Source: Skeletonema tropicum
Taxonomy: Eukaryota > Bacillariophyta > Thalassiosirophyceae > Thalassiosirales > Thalassiosiraceae
Assembly (NCBI GenBank): GCA_037178625.1
Contig: CM074127.1
Location: forward strand, 2,604,001 to 2,668,000
Direction: 5' to 3'
DNA: 64,000 nt
Part shown: positions 1-10,933 of the stretch, one piece after another
Numbering within the stretch: position 1 is the stretch's first letter
Layout of the letters: each line of letters begins with the position of its first letter
Notes under the pieces: model-generated
Databases searched by the model: none
What the model was told of the DNA's origin: nothing
The model's input: only the letters and a program-made list of their open reading frames with translations
Made by a program: the position numbers and the translations under genes

Positions 1-2
1 GA

Positions 3-143
3 GACTCGTACACGTGCTACTTCCGAAAAGGTAGACCTGAAGCATCCTCATTGAAGCTTGTCAGAGAAGCTAAAAAATTGAAGACACAAGTTTCGAAACT
101 GACTGCCACTTTGATTGAATACCAAAACAAGCAAGACATCTGA
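3..143 (+). CDS. C-terminal tail of an unknown protein (5' end outside window)
   Basis: Frame 3 is open from the window edge to a TGA at 141-143. It encodes about 46 residues, including a basic, coiled-coil-like stretch (SLKLVREAKKLKTQVSKL) and ending in YQNKQDI. I do not recognise the family. It is called coding because the frame is open with helix-like composition and ends inside the first copy of a 124-bp duplication, so the second copy at 276-399 repeats the same C-terminal codons and stop. It could also be chance, since only 47 codons are visible. Confidence 0.4.
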   Translation, partial: DSYTCYFRKGRPEASSLKLVREAKKLKTQVSKLTATLIEYQNKQDI

Positions 144-399
144 GAGAAGCTGCACAAGCTAGAAGTAACTATGTATTAATGCCATTTACCTATCCAAAAT
201 GTGCCACATCTATGTAACACGAATAGAAGGCGATCAACAACACTAAATAGTTTAACCTACACAATATTTTGCAATGACTGCCACTTTGATTGAATACCAA
301 AACAAGCAAGACATCTGAGAGAAGCTGCACAAGCTAGAAGTAACTATGTATTAATGCCATTTACCTATCCAAAATGTGCCACATCTATGTAACACGAAT
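101..399. repeat. Pair of identical 124-bp direct repeats
   Basis: Positions 101-224 and 276-399 read as the same 124 bases, offset by 175 bp. The 51-bp spacer ends with a stretch (about 250-275) that is echoed imperfectly at about 514-539 (tttaacc....acaatattttgcaatg), so the duplication may have been three-part. The first copy holds the stop codon of the gene entering from the left. Confidence 0.85.
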
Positions 400-618
400 G
401 ATATTATAAATTATATATATGTATATTTGGTGCTGGAGCCGTGGCCGTGGCAGTGTTGGTTGGACGGAATGCACCCCTGGCGTTAGTTGATCCGCGAGAG
501 AGGGCGACACATGTTTAACCCGAACAATATTTTGCAATGGCTTTGATAGATGACATGGGGAAAGACGCACGCAATAAATCCAACAATTTCACAGTGAGAG
601 TTCTCTCTTCGTAATCTA
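400..618. other. Spacer between unknown gene and dUTPase
   Basis: A convergent 3' spacer. It contains an AT-rich tatatatatg stretch near 410-425 and the degenerate third echo of the upstream repeat. I see no gene in it. Confidence 0.5.
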
Positions 619-1250
619 TCACGGAGGTAAATCACTTTTGTCTCTTCTGCTGCTGGGTGCAGATGTCGATCCAAATCCACCAACACCACGTTGTGTCTCT
701 GTCAATTCGTCAACCTGCACTGCATGAACCATTGAAATTCTTTCGAGGATTAATTGGGCAATGCGATCTCCAATGTAAACATGAAAATCCTCATGACCGA
801 AATTGAAGAGAACCACACCTACATTTCCTCGATCTGTTTAAAAAATATATGAATATGAAATTTTGAGATGGGTTACAATGAAATAAGCGAGGCTGTTAAT
901 TTGTACTTCAATTTTAGCTTACAGTCAGCATCGACAACTCCAGCACCACAGCCGATCATTCTCTTAACAGCAACACCACTACATAATACACAACAGAACA
1001 AAACGCAGGAATTAATATGAATGCATGATAACATAGCACACAATATCGAGCATTGTCGGACTTGCCTCCTTGGAGCGATACGGGCATAAGTTCCCTCTGG
1101 ACAGGCAACACTCAAGTCAGTTTTAATAACTGCCATCCCCCCAGCAGGTACGACTTTAGGCTCCGCTGCACATAAATCAAACCCAGCAGATTCGGGTGAC
1201 CAGCGAGTTGGCATAGTGGCATTAGGACTGAGGAGTTTTACCAATAGCAT
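619..1250 (-). CDS. DUT: dUTP diphosphatase (dUTPase), three exons
   Basis: Hydrolyses dUTP to dUMP and pyrophosphate, keeping uracil out of DNA and supplying dTMP synthesis. Model: exons 1250-1066, 978-923 and 833-619, giving 151 aa. All five trimeric-dUTPase motifs appear in order: [10 protein letters not shown], then PRSGVAVK created by joining exons 1 and 2, [11 protein letters not shown] created by joining exons 2 and 3, [11 protein letters not shown], and [10 protein letters not shown] (the C-terminal P-loop-like motif). The joined motifs make both introns secure. Intron 1 (979-1065) starts with GC (AG/GCAAGT), a GC-AG intron; intron 2 (834-922) is GT-AG. The start is set at the ATG before [10 protein letters not shown], where family homology begins. 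The frame is open further upstream to 1556, so an N-terminal organelle extension is possible. Confidence 0.92.
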
Positions 1251-1695
1251 GATGGGAGGTGTGGAAACAATGTAATAGAAGGCTGGAGATGTATCGCCAT
1301 CTGCGGAAGTTAGATAGCTGAATAGGGTGGGGGCGGCTCTGGAGAGATAGACGAGATCTTCTTCATAGGACTGATCAAGCCAAACGAACGGTTCCCGGAA
1401 AAAAGGGTCCGTCCCCACCTCCTCTGTCCCGCGTCCGGTCGAGCTGCTGCGTACTATTCTAACATGCATGCTGCAAACCTCGTAACAGGTATTGTAACGG
1501 CGTGTTACTGTTACATAATAAGTATCCCTAAGACGAAGACAGAGAACAGGAAACAAACAAAATCAACAATCAACATGGCAGGACATGGCATTTTTATTTT
1601 TTTGTGCATTAAAAGTTCAGCACAGTAACAAAGCGCATAGCGTAGATTCTTTCAACGTTGTGGCATTTGTCCTCTGACATATTGGAGAAAGAGAG

Positions 1696-2849
1696 ATGGA
1701 GGAAAACCGCGCTGCCGTTCAGCTCAAGCGCCGCAAACTTGTCGATGGTTATGTCGACGCCTTGACTCCTGAGAACATCACCAACTCGGGCAAACACGAC
1801 GGAGGTTGGATGGACTCCGAAGGAGTTGTGGCAGCTGGCCTCGGGAGAATGATTTCAGAGACGCCGGATCCCATTGACGTTTTCATCAGTAACAATGCGT
1901 ATGATCGCGCTGGCTTTGCCACTATGAACTTTGAATTGTATCCACCGTGGAAGTAAGTTTAGGCAAACCCTGCAACCGAGAGAATCTAATGGAATTCCTA
2001 GAGGGGCAGATTTCCTCCCGTGAAAACGGTTTCTACAAAGCTGGTGAATACATCTCCCGTGACTCTCCACGAATTGAACAGGGATCACCTAAAGGGACAA
2101 CAAATGCAGATATCATAGTGCAAAAATGGTATGAAAGACCTGTCGACACTTTAAATAAAGATTATCTACCCGCAGATCTGACATCAAAGGAACAATTTGC
2201 CGCATTGTCTTTCTCAGGCAAAGGCATTGTTATCATCAAGGCCACCAATTTTGAGAGACATGATGAGATGATCAATGTTATGGACATTTTGTCTTCAGTA
2301 CGGTTCATAGGCGAATCTTACTTCGGTTTCGAATTTGGAATCAGTCCTGCCACCATGACTTTTGGCCGCTTTCCTCGTTCTACTGACAACGGCGTTCCAA
2401 GGCTTTGCTTCCAGTGCGGCAAGAGAGAGGAGAGAAATTCCGGAGTGGGCAATGATAGTGAGAAAGTCGGTTTCAAACGTTGCAGCCGATGCAAGCTATC
2501 AAGTCACAGACTGGACCTAGGTTCTTGCTCGTCTCCTTACACTCAATGGATACTAGTCGCTGGTGTTGGTCGGGTTCATTTTTATTGTTGCTATAGATTC
2601 GCTTAACTAACTACTACGATCGTCAAACCACACTAGCATTGAGTGCTTGGTTAGACGGTGCGAATCGCAAAAGGAATGAGCATTGTCGTCTACCCAAGCC
2701 TTGGGAAAAGAGGAAGATTCACACCGTCTTCAGTCGTCTGTCCATCACCACAAGCAATTTACTGCAGTGGAGAGTGTCAAAAGGCAGATTGGAAGAGACA
2801 CAAGAAAGGAGAGTGCCTCTCCCTTGGCAGTGCCAGGAGGTCCGTTTAG
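1696..2849 (+). CDS. MYND zinc-finger protein (gene model uncertain in the first intron)
   Basis: The C-terminus is a clear MYND finger built across an intron (2503-2754): CFQCGK ... CSRCKLSTIYCSGECQKAD ... HKKGEC, with all Cys/His ligands spaced as in the family. MYND fingers are protein-interaction modules; no catalytic domain is visible, so the role is unknown. The 5' part needs care. The ORF from the ATG at 1696 ends at 1956, where there is a perfect donor GTAAGT at 1953. Splicing to AG at 2136-2137 (185-nt intron) keeps the frame and gives 238 aa. However, 1947-2137 is itself open in the downstream frame and protein-like, so a one-base indel or a separate downstream gene starting near 1995 (ATG) is an alternative. 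The last exon, 2755-2849, is solid. Confidence 0.7.
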
Positions 2850-2977
2850 GCAGGTTGTATTCCCGAGCATGACGAATAGACACCCATGATACGTTAAGCA
2901 TTCATATTTGGTTGAAGCAACTAGATTACATAAAATTACTCCAATACATCATCTCGCACCACTCTCAATAGTAGTCT

Positions 2978-5182
2978 TCACTCTTCTGCCATCTTTCTTT
3001 CCATCATTCGAATTTTACGTTTTGCTGCCTTCAGTTCTTCCTCCAGCCTTTCTGTCCTCGCCTTTAGCGTAGAGTTCTCAATTTCCAACTCGTCGATCCT
3101 GTTTTCGAGAGCTTCGTGTGCATCCTTGCCTTTCGGTCCAGGAGATACTACTTTTGGGGTGCGTGAAGATGTTGTAGACTTCTTGTTGCACCTCCTATCA
3201 CTTTCGTCGTCGGAACTCAAGCAAAGGTCAACACAACCCTCTCCGCCATTATGGTTCGGTTTGCTCTTATTGTCTCCACTCTCATTGAGCTGATCCTCCG
3301 AATCAGATTGGTCACTGTCATTCGAATCGTAACCATATCTTTTTATCCTCCCAGCACCTCGCCTCGATCTCTTGCCAGAGGGACTTTGGTGCTGATCATC
3401 CTTTTTGCTACGTTTCTTGTTTGTAGCTCGGGGTTCCTCTTCTACCTCTGAATTGGATTTCTTCTTGGTAGCAGAAGACTTTCGTTTTCTTTCTGTTCTT
3501 TCTGATGAATTCAATGTCTTGTCGTCAGGTAGCAGGCGAAAGATAGTGTCGACGCCTGGTTCTTCTTCTGAGTGATCCACTCGAATCAAATTGGTCTTTG
3601 TTTGGTTGAATACAACTTGGTACGTAGTGAGCTCACAGTTCGCACAGGATTTCATACCGTCGGGAAAGTCACTGTCGACAAACTGTGATATCTTCGAGGT
3701 AAGAACATTTTTCTTTCCACCATACTTCTTCTTATGGTGCGTATAGTAGAATGCAACAACAGCTCTAACCATCGCATATAAGTTGTCCTCGTGCGTTTCA
3801 CCGCCTTGACTTTGGTTGCTAAAGACAACATCCTGTTTGGTTGGATTTACTGGGAGATGACCGCCCACATCGTCGATAATGACGGTAAGCGCTTGGCAAT
3901 ATTCTGTCCCACCAGCATTGAGCCTCAGTCTCGCGCGACTATCTCTCTCACGAAGGATCAACCGCCCTGACATTCGGCTGTAAATGTAAAGAGAGCATTG
4001 CTTGTTGGTTTTCTTTATGCCAGTCTCGGGCTCAACATCAGATTCAGCTATTCTAAACCTATCGAAGCCGAGAAATATTCTGAGCCAATACTGATCGGGT
4101 ACGTCTGCTCCAAAGTTTTCATGCCATGGTGTCTTCGACCTGACTGGTATCTCGATCTCCGTAAACTCGACCAGCCTTTCCTGCCAGTATCTAAACGTGA
4201 GCTCTTTTTTGCCAACGGAGAACTTAAATGTATTATCATCGATGTGCAAGTATCTCATCGGAATCTCGTGTTGGAGTTGTGTGATAATTTCTGCAACGGT
4301 GGTCTGTCTATCTTTCTCTCCGTGTGGCTTGCGGTCATGAATTTTGTCCAATATTACTTCAAAAACGTAAGGATCATTTTTGAACTTCTTCTTGCATATA
4401 TCTTCAAAATGTTTGAACAACCTATCAATACCTTTTTCTAGGCTAGGAACGCCGTCGGTGGTTATCTTCCCATACTCTGCGACGCACTTAGCCACAGATG
4501 TGTACTGGCTCTGGCTGAACTCTTCTGTCATCTTCTCAGAAAGGGTCTCTAGATCATTGAACTTGAAACAGGGCAGGAAGCAACCTTCCTCATTCTGTAA
4601 AGTTCTGGCTATAATTCCGAATTCAAGTTCTTTATTAGATCCATTTTTGACCAAGACAAACGTCAAATCGCTCAAGGAGGCAGCAGCTTGCTTCAGACCT
4701 ACACCATTTTCACCGATGGAGCTTGGAGAATTCAACTTTTCAGAAGAAAATAAATGATTGAGTGCCTGTTCTAGTGTTGTGATTTTCTTCATGCTGTTAT
4801 TCCTAATGCATAAACCAGTAGTGTATGCTTTTCGTTCATGTTTGTAAATATCGCGGTAGATTTGCACTCGTCCTTGGATGTTGGATTTGCACCCTTCTTC
4901 TAACATTGCAGCATCGACAGAATTATCAATCAAATCGAGTAAAGCCATCAAAGGTGATTTGAAGTTGCGAGTCCACATGTCCCAGAGACCTGTCCCACTT
5001 GTTGTCGATGGTTTAAGACCTTCATCCGCAGCGTTGCTGGAGAGAGTTGGTATTGGTAGGGTTACTTCTTGTGTGCTATCATCGACCGGAACAATCTCCC
5101 GCCGCCGACCGCGCCGCTGTGGCCGCTGATCATCTGCCGACTCTTCGTCTGAAGATAGCGTCAAATCGATGGCGTCTGTCAT
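2978..5182 (-). CDS. MORC-like GHKL ATPase with two SUMO-interaction-like motifs
   Basis: 734 aa, intronless. An N-terminal GHKL (Hsp90/histidine kinase/MutL-type) ATPase fold is shown by ALLDLIDNSVDAA at about residues 78-90 (N box) and GENGVGLKQAAASLSD at about 155-170 (G-box lid). This pattern is closest to MORC-type nuclear ATPases, which compact chromatin or silence genes. The C-terminus has basic Ser/Lys-rich segments resembling nuclear localisation signals and a final coiled coil (about 687-734), as in MORC proteins. Two hydrophobic-acidic stretches, IDLTLSSDEE (residues 5-14) and VDLCLSSDDE (about 650), match SUMO-interaction motifs. I see no CW zinc finger. Assignment to MORC rather than another GHKL family is inference. 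Confidence 0.75.
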   Translation of the reverse strand: MTDAIDLTLSSDEESADDQRPQRRGRRREIVPVDDSTQEVTLPIPTLSSNAADEGLKPSTTSGTGLWDMWTRNFKSPLMALLDLIDNSVDAAMLEEGCKSNIQGRVQIYRDIYKHERKAYTTGLCIRNNSMKKITTLEQALNHLFSSEKLNSPSSIGENGVGLKQAAASLSDLTFVLVKNGSNKELEFGIIARTLQNEEGCFLPCFKFNDLETLSEKMTEEFSQSQYTSVAKCVAEYGKITTDGVPSLEKGIDRLFKHFEDICKKKFKNDPYVFEVILDKIHDRKPHGEKDRQTTVAEIITQLQHEIPMRYLHIDDNTFKFSVGKKELTFRYWQERLVEFTEIEIPVRSKTPWHENFGADVPDQYWLRIFLGFDRFRIAESDVEPETGIKKTNKQCSLYIYSRMSGRLILRERDSRARLRLNAGGTEYCQALTVIIDDVGGHLPVNPTKQDVVFSNQSQGGETHEDNLYAMVRAVVAFYYTHHKKKYGGKKNVLTSKISQFVDSDFPDGMKSCANCELTTYQVVFNQTKTNLIRVDHSEEEPGVDTIFRLLPDDKTLNSSERTERKRKSSATKKKSNSEVEEEPRATNKKRSKKDDQHQSPSGKRSRRGAGRIKRYGYDSNDSDQSDSEDQLNESGDNKSKPNHNGGEGCVDLCLSSDDESDRRCNKKSTTSSRTPKVVSPGPKGKDAHEALENRIDELEIENSTLKARTERLEEELKAAKRKIRMMERKMAEE

Positions 5183-5559
5183 TTTGGAAAGCTCTGCGAA
5201 TAATGCGATTGCAACCCAGAGGAAGAACTGTCCTGCATATGATATCGTACCACGTATCTAACGCATCATGATCATGATCTTTTTCAGGCTGACTTCGGAA
5301 GACAGCCAAAGAATTTATTTACCCTTGTCTGGTGGGCCCTCAAGAGGTTCCAGCTTGGCGGCAGTCTTTTTGTGAGAAAGTATTGTATTTATGAGCGAGA
5401 AATGAGAAAGAAGATTTTGATGTTCCATCTCATCTCCTGGCTCCTGGATGTGTTGAAGCTTGGCACATGCATGCATCAATCAACTCACATCACTTCTTCA
5501 TGGCTGGAAGTTGGAAGGCAGAAGCGGGCCAGTAGATATCAACAATAATAGAAAGAGAG
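5183..5559. promoter_or_regulatory. Divergent promoter region between MORC-like ATPase and plastid L9
   Basis: A 377-bp spacer between two gene starts facing away from each other. I see no recognisable motif or ORF worth calling. Confidence 0.4.
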
Positions 5560-6393
5560 ATGAATTTCACTACCAGACTCGCGCTGCTAGCAGTCGTCGC
5601 CTGCTCGATGGCAGCGGCTAAATCATCGTCATCATCATCAAACAAGGCGGCATCGACGTATTCAAAAGCATCCTTCGTTCCACCAGCGGCACCTTCTATC
5701 ACAAAAGCTGGGTGGCCATCTGCCGCAAACCATCCATCACGAGTTCAGCAACAAATTGCAACTGGATACGGCACTGAACTATTTGGTAGAAAGAAGAATA
5801 ATGCAGCAGCGTCTTCTAGCACCAAAACTGCAGCAGTGCCACCTGTTACTAAAAATGGCAAGATACAAATTAAAATGCTTGCCAGTGTCCCTAAAATCGG
5901 ACAAGCGGGTGATATTATATTTGTTTCGTCGGCAGTCTTTCAAAATCAGCTTCAGAGGCAAAAGAAAGCTCGCCTTATTAGTGCTGAGGAGGTTGCTTTG
6001 CTTGAAGCAGAGAAACAAAAGGAAGAAGCTGAGGCGACACAAAAAGCCATAGACACCAAGAAGATGATGGAAGAAACTATGTTGGAAAGTTTAGGTGAAG
6101 AATGCAGCACTGATCAAGATATATGTGGAGTGGCTCTCACTATGGCTCGGAAGGCTGGTCCAGAGGGCAACTTGTTCGGTGGCATCAACCCCAAGATGAT
6201 TATGGAAGAGCTTGCGAACACATTTCCAGATGGAAGTTGGGAGGGGAAGCAAGTGAAATTGACTGATATGAAAGATAGTGATGGGAAAGATGTGAAGAAG
6301 AAGGATATCAAACACACTGGGGAATACACCTGCGTTGTCAAGCTTGGAAATGACGTAGATGTGACATTTATTCTGTCTGTTGTGGCAGAGTAG
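5560..6393 (+). CDS. RPL9: Plastid-targeted ribosomal protein L9 (bL9)
   Basis: 277 aa. The N-terminus is a secretory signal (MNFTTRLALLAVVACSMAAA) followed by a Ser/Ala/Lys-rich region with KASFVPP, consistent with an ER signal plus transit peptide for a complex plastid. The bL9 N-domain follows (KIQIKMLASVPKIGQAGDIIFVSS), then a charged connecting helix (about 145-180, EEVALLEAEKQKEEAEA) and the C-domain with GNLFGGINPKMIMEEL, the ligand-region signature of bL9 C-domains, ending in VDVTFILSVVAE. It binds 23S rRNA in the large subunit of organellar ribosomes. The plastid destination is inferred from the signal peptide; a mitochondrial destination would not fit. No intron. Confidence 0.88.
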   Translation: MNFTTRLALLAVVACSMAAAKSSSSSSNKAASTYSKASFVPPAAPSITKAGWPSAANHPSRVQQQIATGYGTELFGRKKNNAAASSSTKTAAVPPVTKNGKIQIKMLASVPKIGQAGDIIFVSSAVFQNQLQRQKKARLISAEEVALLEAEKQKEEAEATQKAIDTKKMMEETMLESLGEECSTDQDICGVALTMARKAGPEGNLFGGINPKMIMEELANTFPDGSWEGKQVKLTDMKDSDGKDVKKKDIKHTGEYTCVVKLGNDVDVTFILSVVAE

Positions 6394-6651
6394 AAATGTA
6401 TAATATGTAGAGTAGTGTTCGTGAAATCATCAAAAGATGAAAGTGTCATACATCCACGAGCGATGCATTCAACTTAAATCTAAAAACAATCCAAGCCAGA
6501 AAAAGCATATTACAGTGGTTGAATGAAAACTAGTGTATTCTATACATTCCCTAATATAGTCACAAAATGTATGTTTTCCTAGAGATCCTGCCCTGACGCA
6601 ATGAGCTTCCAAAACAAAACGCGTCACATCTTCTAGAATGGCTCTGCTAGC

Positions 6652-9600
6652 TCAGTTTCCGTGACGACCGTTCAAGCGTGAGATCTCCCTTGAATACGAC
6701 AAGAGCAAATCAGACTGATTGCGGTAGCTATTCTCCCACGATTTGACCTTATTGTTGAGCTCTTTGACTGTTCTTTTGAAAGTGTTGCATTTGTGAGCAA
6801 GCCGATTATTATCCTCCGTTAGTTCAGCGATCTCTTGGCTTTGCTGAACACGAGTATCCTCAAGTTCTTTCAAGTTGACATGAATTTCTTGCATTTGTTG
6901 ACGGAGTCGATAAGCATCCTCTGAATCATCATCATTCTTCGTTGCAAGTCGGGAATAGTCGATCTCCATCGCATTGAGCTGTTGTTCCGATTTTTGGAGT
7001 TCGTATCGAAGGCTGTTGATCTGCTCTTCCTGCTGGGAGATTTTGCTTTCAAACTCAACTACGTCCTTCTTCGTATTTTCTGCGAACTGTTTATGTGATG
7101 AATTTGTGGCTTGAAGCTCTACTTTGAGCTTGTCAATCATACCGGTAAGGTCGGCGTTGGACTCGTCACGCTCTTTCTTTGTCCGCAATAGCTGCTCGTT
7201 GAACAACGCTTGCCGATCGCCTAACCCCTTCTCAAGCATTTCGATGTGGCTGTTTTTCTCTGATATAGTGTGGTGTAGTTCATTCTTGAGACGCCGGATG
7301 TCGTCCTTGTACCCTATTATGCTCTCCTCGCACGAGAGCAGGCTGTCATTTTGATCCTCGATCTGCTGCTCAAGCTTTTCGATAGCACCTTGCTGTTCCG
7401 AACTCTCATTCTCAGCATCGGACAGAGCCCCTTGAATTTGTTGCAGTTGAACAATAAGTGCCTGGCATTCTTGTTGCTTTTCGTCGCATTCCTCCAGATT
7501 AATTTGGACCTCCTTCTCGAGTGCCTCGTTTTGCTTCAAAGCATCTTCCAGTGATGCTTCTACGCTGCGACGCTCTTGAAGTTCTGAAATCAACTTCGTT
7601 TCTAGATTCTTGCAGTCTGTCTCTAGTGCTTGATACCTTTCTTGAAGTGTGGTCTTTTCCTTCAGGAACTTCTCTTGTGCTTCGGACATGCTTTTTTGAC
7701 TCTGTTTGAGTTCATGATCTTGCTTTGCAACTTCTTGGCGTAAGTATTTGCACTCCTCTTCCAGCTTGGATAGAGACTCCTTTGCCAATGTCGTTTCAGC
7801 CTGAAGACACTCAAATGCCAATTTGGATGCCTTGGCGTTACCCCTGAATCCTTCAGCTTCTTGTGTTGCACTTTGAAGTAAGGCCTTTTGATTCTCGAGT
7901 TGAAGCTCACAAGACTTGAGGTTGACACGAAGATGTTCATTTTCATTGATAAGATCTGTATTGTTGATACTCAATGCAGATATCTGAGATAAGTCGCTTT
8001 CGACTGTCTTTGAGCCGCCTAACTTGTAGAAATTTAATTCTGAAGTCATTGCCTTCAGTTGATCCCTGAGACGTTCGCTTTCCTTGCTCTGAGTTTTTAG
8101 TTGGTTCGTGAGCTCTTCCAAGTTGCCAAGAGCTTGATGCAGCTCCTCACTTGCTTCAGTACGATGATGAACGATCACCGAAGGTTTCTCCGCTGTTGCA
8201 GCCATGTCGAGTGATATTCCATTCACTTTGGCAGTCAGTTCAGCAATCTTGATACTGAACTCGCCCATCTTCTGACGAACAGTATCGTCTGATTCTTCAT
8301 AGTTGCGGAGAATTTTGTCAAGTGCCTGCAAAGACTTGAAAAAAGATGCCAGCTGTTTCCTCAACTGCTCATTTGTCGCGGAGCTTTGAGAGAGTTCTTC
8401 ACTGATTCTGTCAATCGTGGAGGCCTGAAAGTCGGTAAATCTTTTCTGGTCGGCTATTTCAATGTACGCATCTGAAAGCTCCCTGTTCATCTCCTCCATA
8501 CTCTCGTCGAACTCATTCAGTTGCTCTTTTGACGCAGCCAACTTATCACGAGAACTTGCCAGCTCTTCTTCGGTGTATTCCAATGTTTCCACTGCTGCCT
8601 CCAGCCGTTCTTCAAGAGATGCAATCGTTCTCCTCATATCCTTGGAGGGTGATGCATGTGTCGCTTCATCTTCGGAGTTCTCTTCGTTACACATGACATC
8701 GATCTCATCTAACAAATTTTCAATCTGGACATTCTGTTCTTCCACCTTGGTTTCCAACTCATAAATTTTCGCGTCTTTGTACTCCAAGAGCTCGTCGAAC
8801 TCAGCAATGGCAATGCATTTTTCTTCAACTTCGTCTTCAAGGAGAGCTTTCTCTGCCCTGCTTTCTTCGGTGTCCATCTTCATCTCATTCATTTCTTGTT
8901 GAAGCTCAACAATCTTGCGTTCAGCCTGTTCAAGTTTGTCAGATGTTGTCTGGCGCCGTTTGAGTTCCGATTGAAGTGTCCTGGCCAAAAGGTTCGATGT
9001 GGGTGTCACGGGGTTATCTACCGAAGCATCACCGTCCTTCTCTTTCGTTGGAGTGAATGTCAGATTGTTAATAAAATCTTCATTCTGGCTACCATCATCG
9101 TTAAAGAATACATCAAGCAATGAATCTGATGATTGGTTCCATTGAGTGATTTGGCGATGAAGTCCATCACATTGGTTTTGCCAATAATCACGATCGTAGC
9201 CAATCATTTCACACTCAGTTCGTGCCTGCTGCAACTGATCTTGCTGCTCGTCACACAGCTTTTGCAACTCATTAATGCGGATCTGATTGGTTTCCTGGAT
9301 GGATGCAGCAGTCTTCAATGTAACATTATTTCCACTCGCAACAAGTTCCTTGAGGGAACTAATGAGCTCTTCCGATGAAGAATCTCCCATAAGTTTCTTG
9401 GACTCAAGCTGACCTTCGATTGCATCCAATTTCCCCTGAAGAGACTTGTTCACAATAAGGCTTTGTTCAAGACGTTCATTGAGGATGCTGAGTTGCTTTT
9501 GAGAGCTCTTCAAGTGAGAATGGTGCGCGTCCTCCCATCGTTTCAAGTCAGAACGATGCGACTCTTCTGTATTGGTGATTAGGCTGCGGCAATCTTCGAC

Positions 9601-10933
9601 TTGTGACGTGGCTTGGTCCTTCTGAGCTTGTAGGGATTCAACTAACACTTTGAGGCGAGCATTCTCCAGCAAAGAAGTTTCATAGTTCTCTTTCAATAGC
9701 GAATTATCTTTGTTTGCAGCAAGTAGGTCCTTCTTGACCTGTCCGTATTGTTCCTTGTAATACTTGTTCTTGGCGGACAGCTCGACACATGTTTGATCGG
9801 CGAAGCGAACTTCTTTCACAAGTGTCTTGTTTCGTTCCAACAATGATGCCTTACTTGGAGATGTGACAGTGGAGCGCTGGTAAACTTTCGCCATTGGTGG
9901 CGAACGTCCTCCATTGACCTCTGAGATCGCTGCACTTTCATCGGATGCTTCGTTAGATTCCACCGAGGCTTCGTCATCACTAATTAGAACGCTCTCGTTC
10001 ATAGGATTCGCTTGTGGTTCCATACTGTTCTCATCCGTCATTGATGGCTTCCCTCCCATAAATGGTGACTTGGGATACTTGGACAAAGTATCACCCTTGG
10101 GAGTTTGCCACCCTCCCTGAATGGCAAACTTAACTTCTTTGTCCTGATTGATAGGGGTCATCTCAGGTGACGCAATGTGATCAGTGGAACGACGGAGTTT
10201 CTGCTCTGGGTGCTTGACCTTGTCTGCGTTACTTTGCACTAGGTCACCATTTTTCTCGGTGTTGTTGTCAGTTTGTTGCTCAGCAAACATAGGTGACTCT
10301 CCAAGAAATGTTAAAACGCCAGAGGCATCCCATTCTCCATCATGCCCATTCTCCTTTTTCCATTTAGCGGGTGTAATTGCGATAGAGTCATTGTCAGATC
10401 CATCATGTGAACGTAGTGAAGAAACGATTGATGCCAGCCCTAACTGAGAAAGCCTGCTCTCGTCAAGATAATTCCCCAACATGGCAAACGGAGAGGCATC
10501 TGATTCATCCATTGAAACTGATAATTCGGTCGGCGCCTGATTACTTTTGTTCTTCATTGTCATAGTTTTACCACGTTTCATCATGATCTGTTTCATTGCC
10601 GCGTGGTTGTTGGGGTGAGTATTCTCTTTTGTGCTTTGCAACGACTTGCCGGTACTATTCTTTGCAACCCCGCCCGTCTCTCCAGCCGATGATGAATGAA
10701 GAGCATCAGCTTCTGAAGTCTGCAATGATTCTACTTCCGACGGTGAATGATTACTGAGCTTCTTCTCGGCCATTAATTGACGGAATCTGGCAAGCTGCAA
10801 ACAAAAGAGGGCAAAGAAGAAACGTAGGGTAAGCGATTAGTGGACTCTGGTGACCAAGGTCGAGCTGACCTCAGAAAAAGTAGGATGCCAAACGACTCAC
10901 CTTGGGATTCGACTTTGAAGCAACTTCAGCCAT
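6652..10933 (-). CDS. Long coiled-coil protein, two exons
   Basis: About 1391 aa. Exon 1 (10933-10901) encodes MAEVASKSNPK, a 106-nt GT-AG intron follows, and exon 2 (10794-6652) continues LARFRQLMAEKK. The first ~330 residues are Ser/Asp-rich and probably disordered; the remaining ~1050 are nearly continuous heptad coiled coil rich in E, K, Q and L, with few prolines. No motor, kinase or Golgi-anchor domain is visible. Such proteins usually act as scaffolds at centrosome-like bodies, kinetochores, the nuclear envelope or Golgi; I cannot choose. Two E2F-like sites lie about 160 bp upstream, which fits cell-cycle-regulated expression. The small exon 1 is supported by a good donor (AAG/GTGAGT), a good acceptor (TTTGCAG) and frame continuity. 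Confidence 0.8.
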
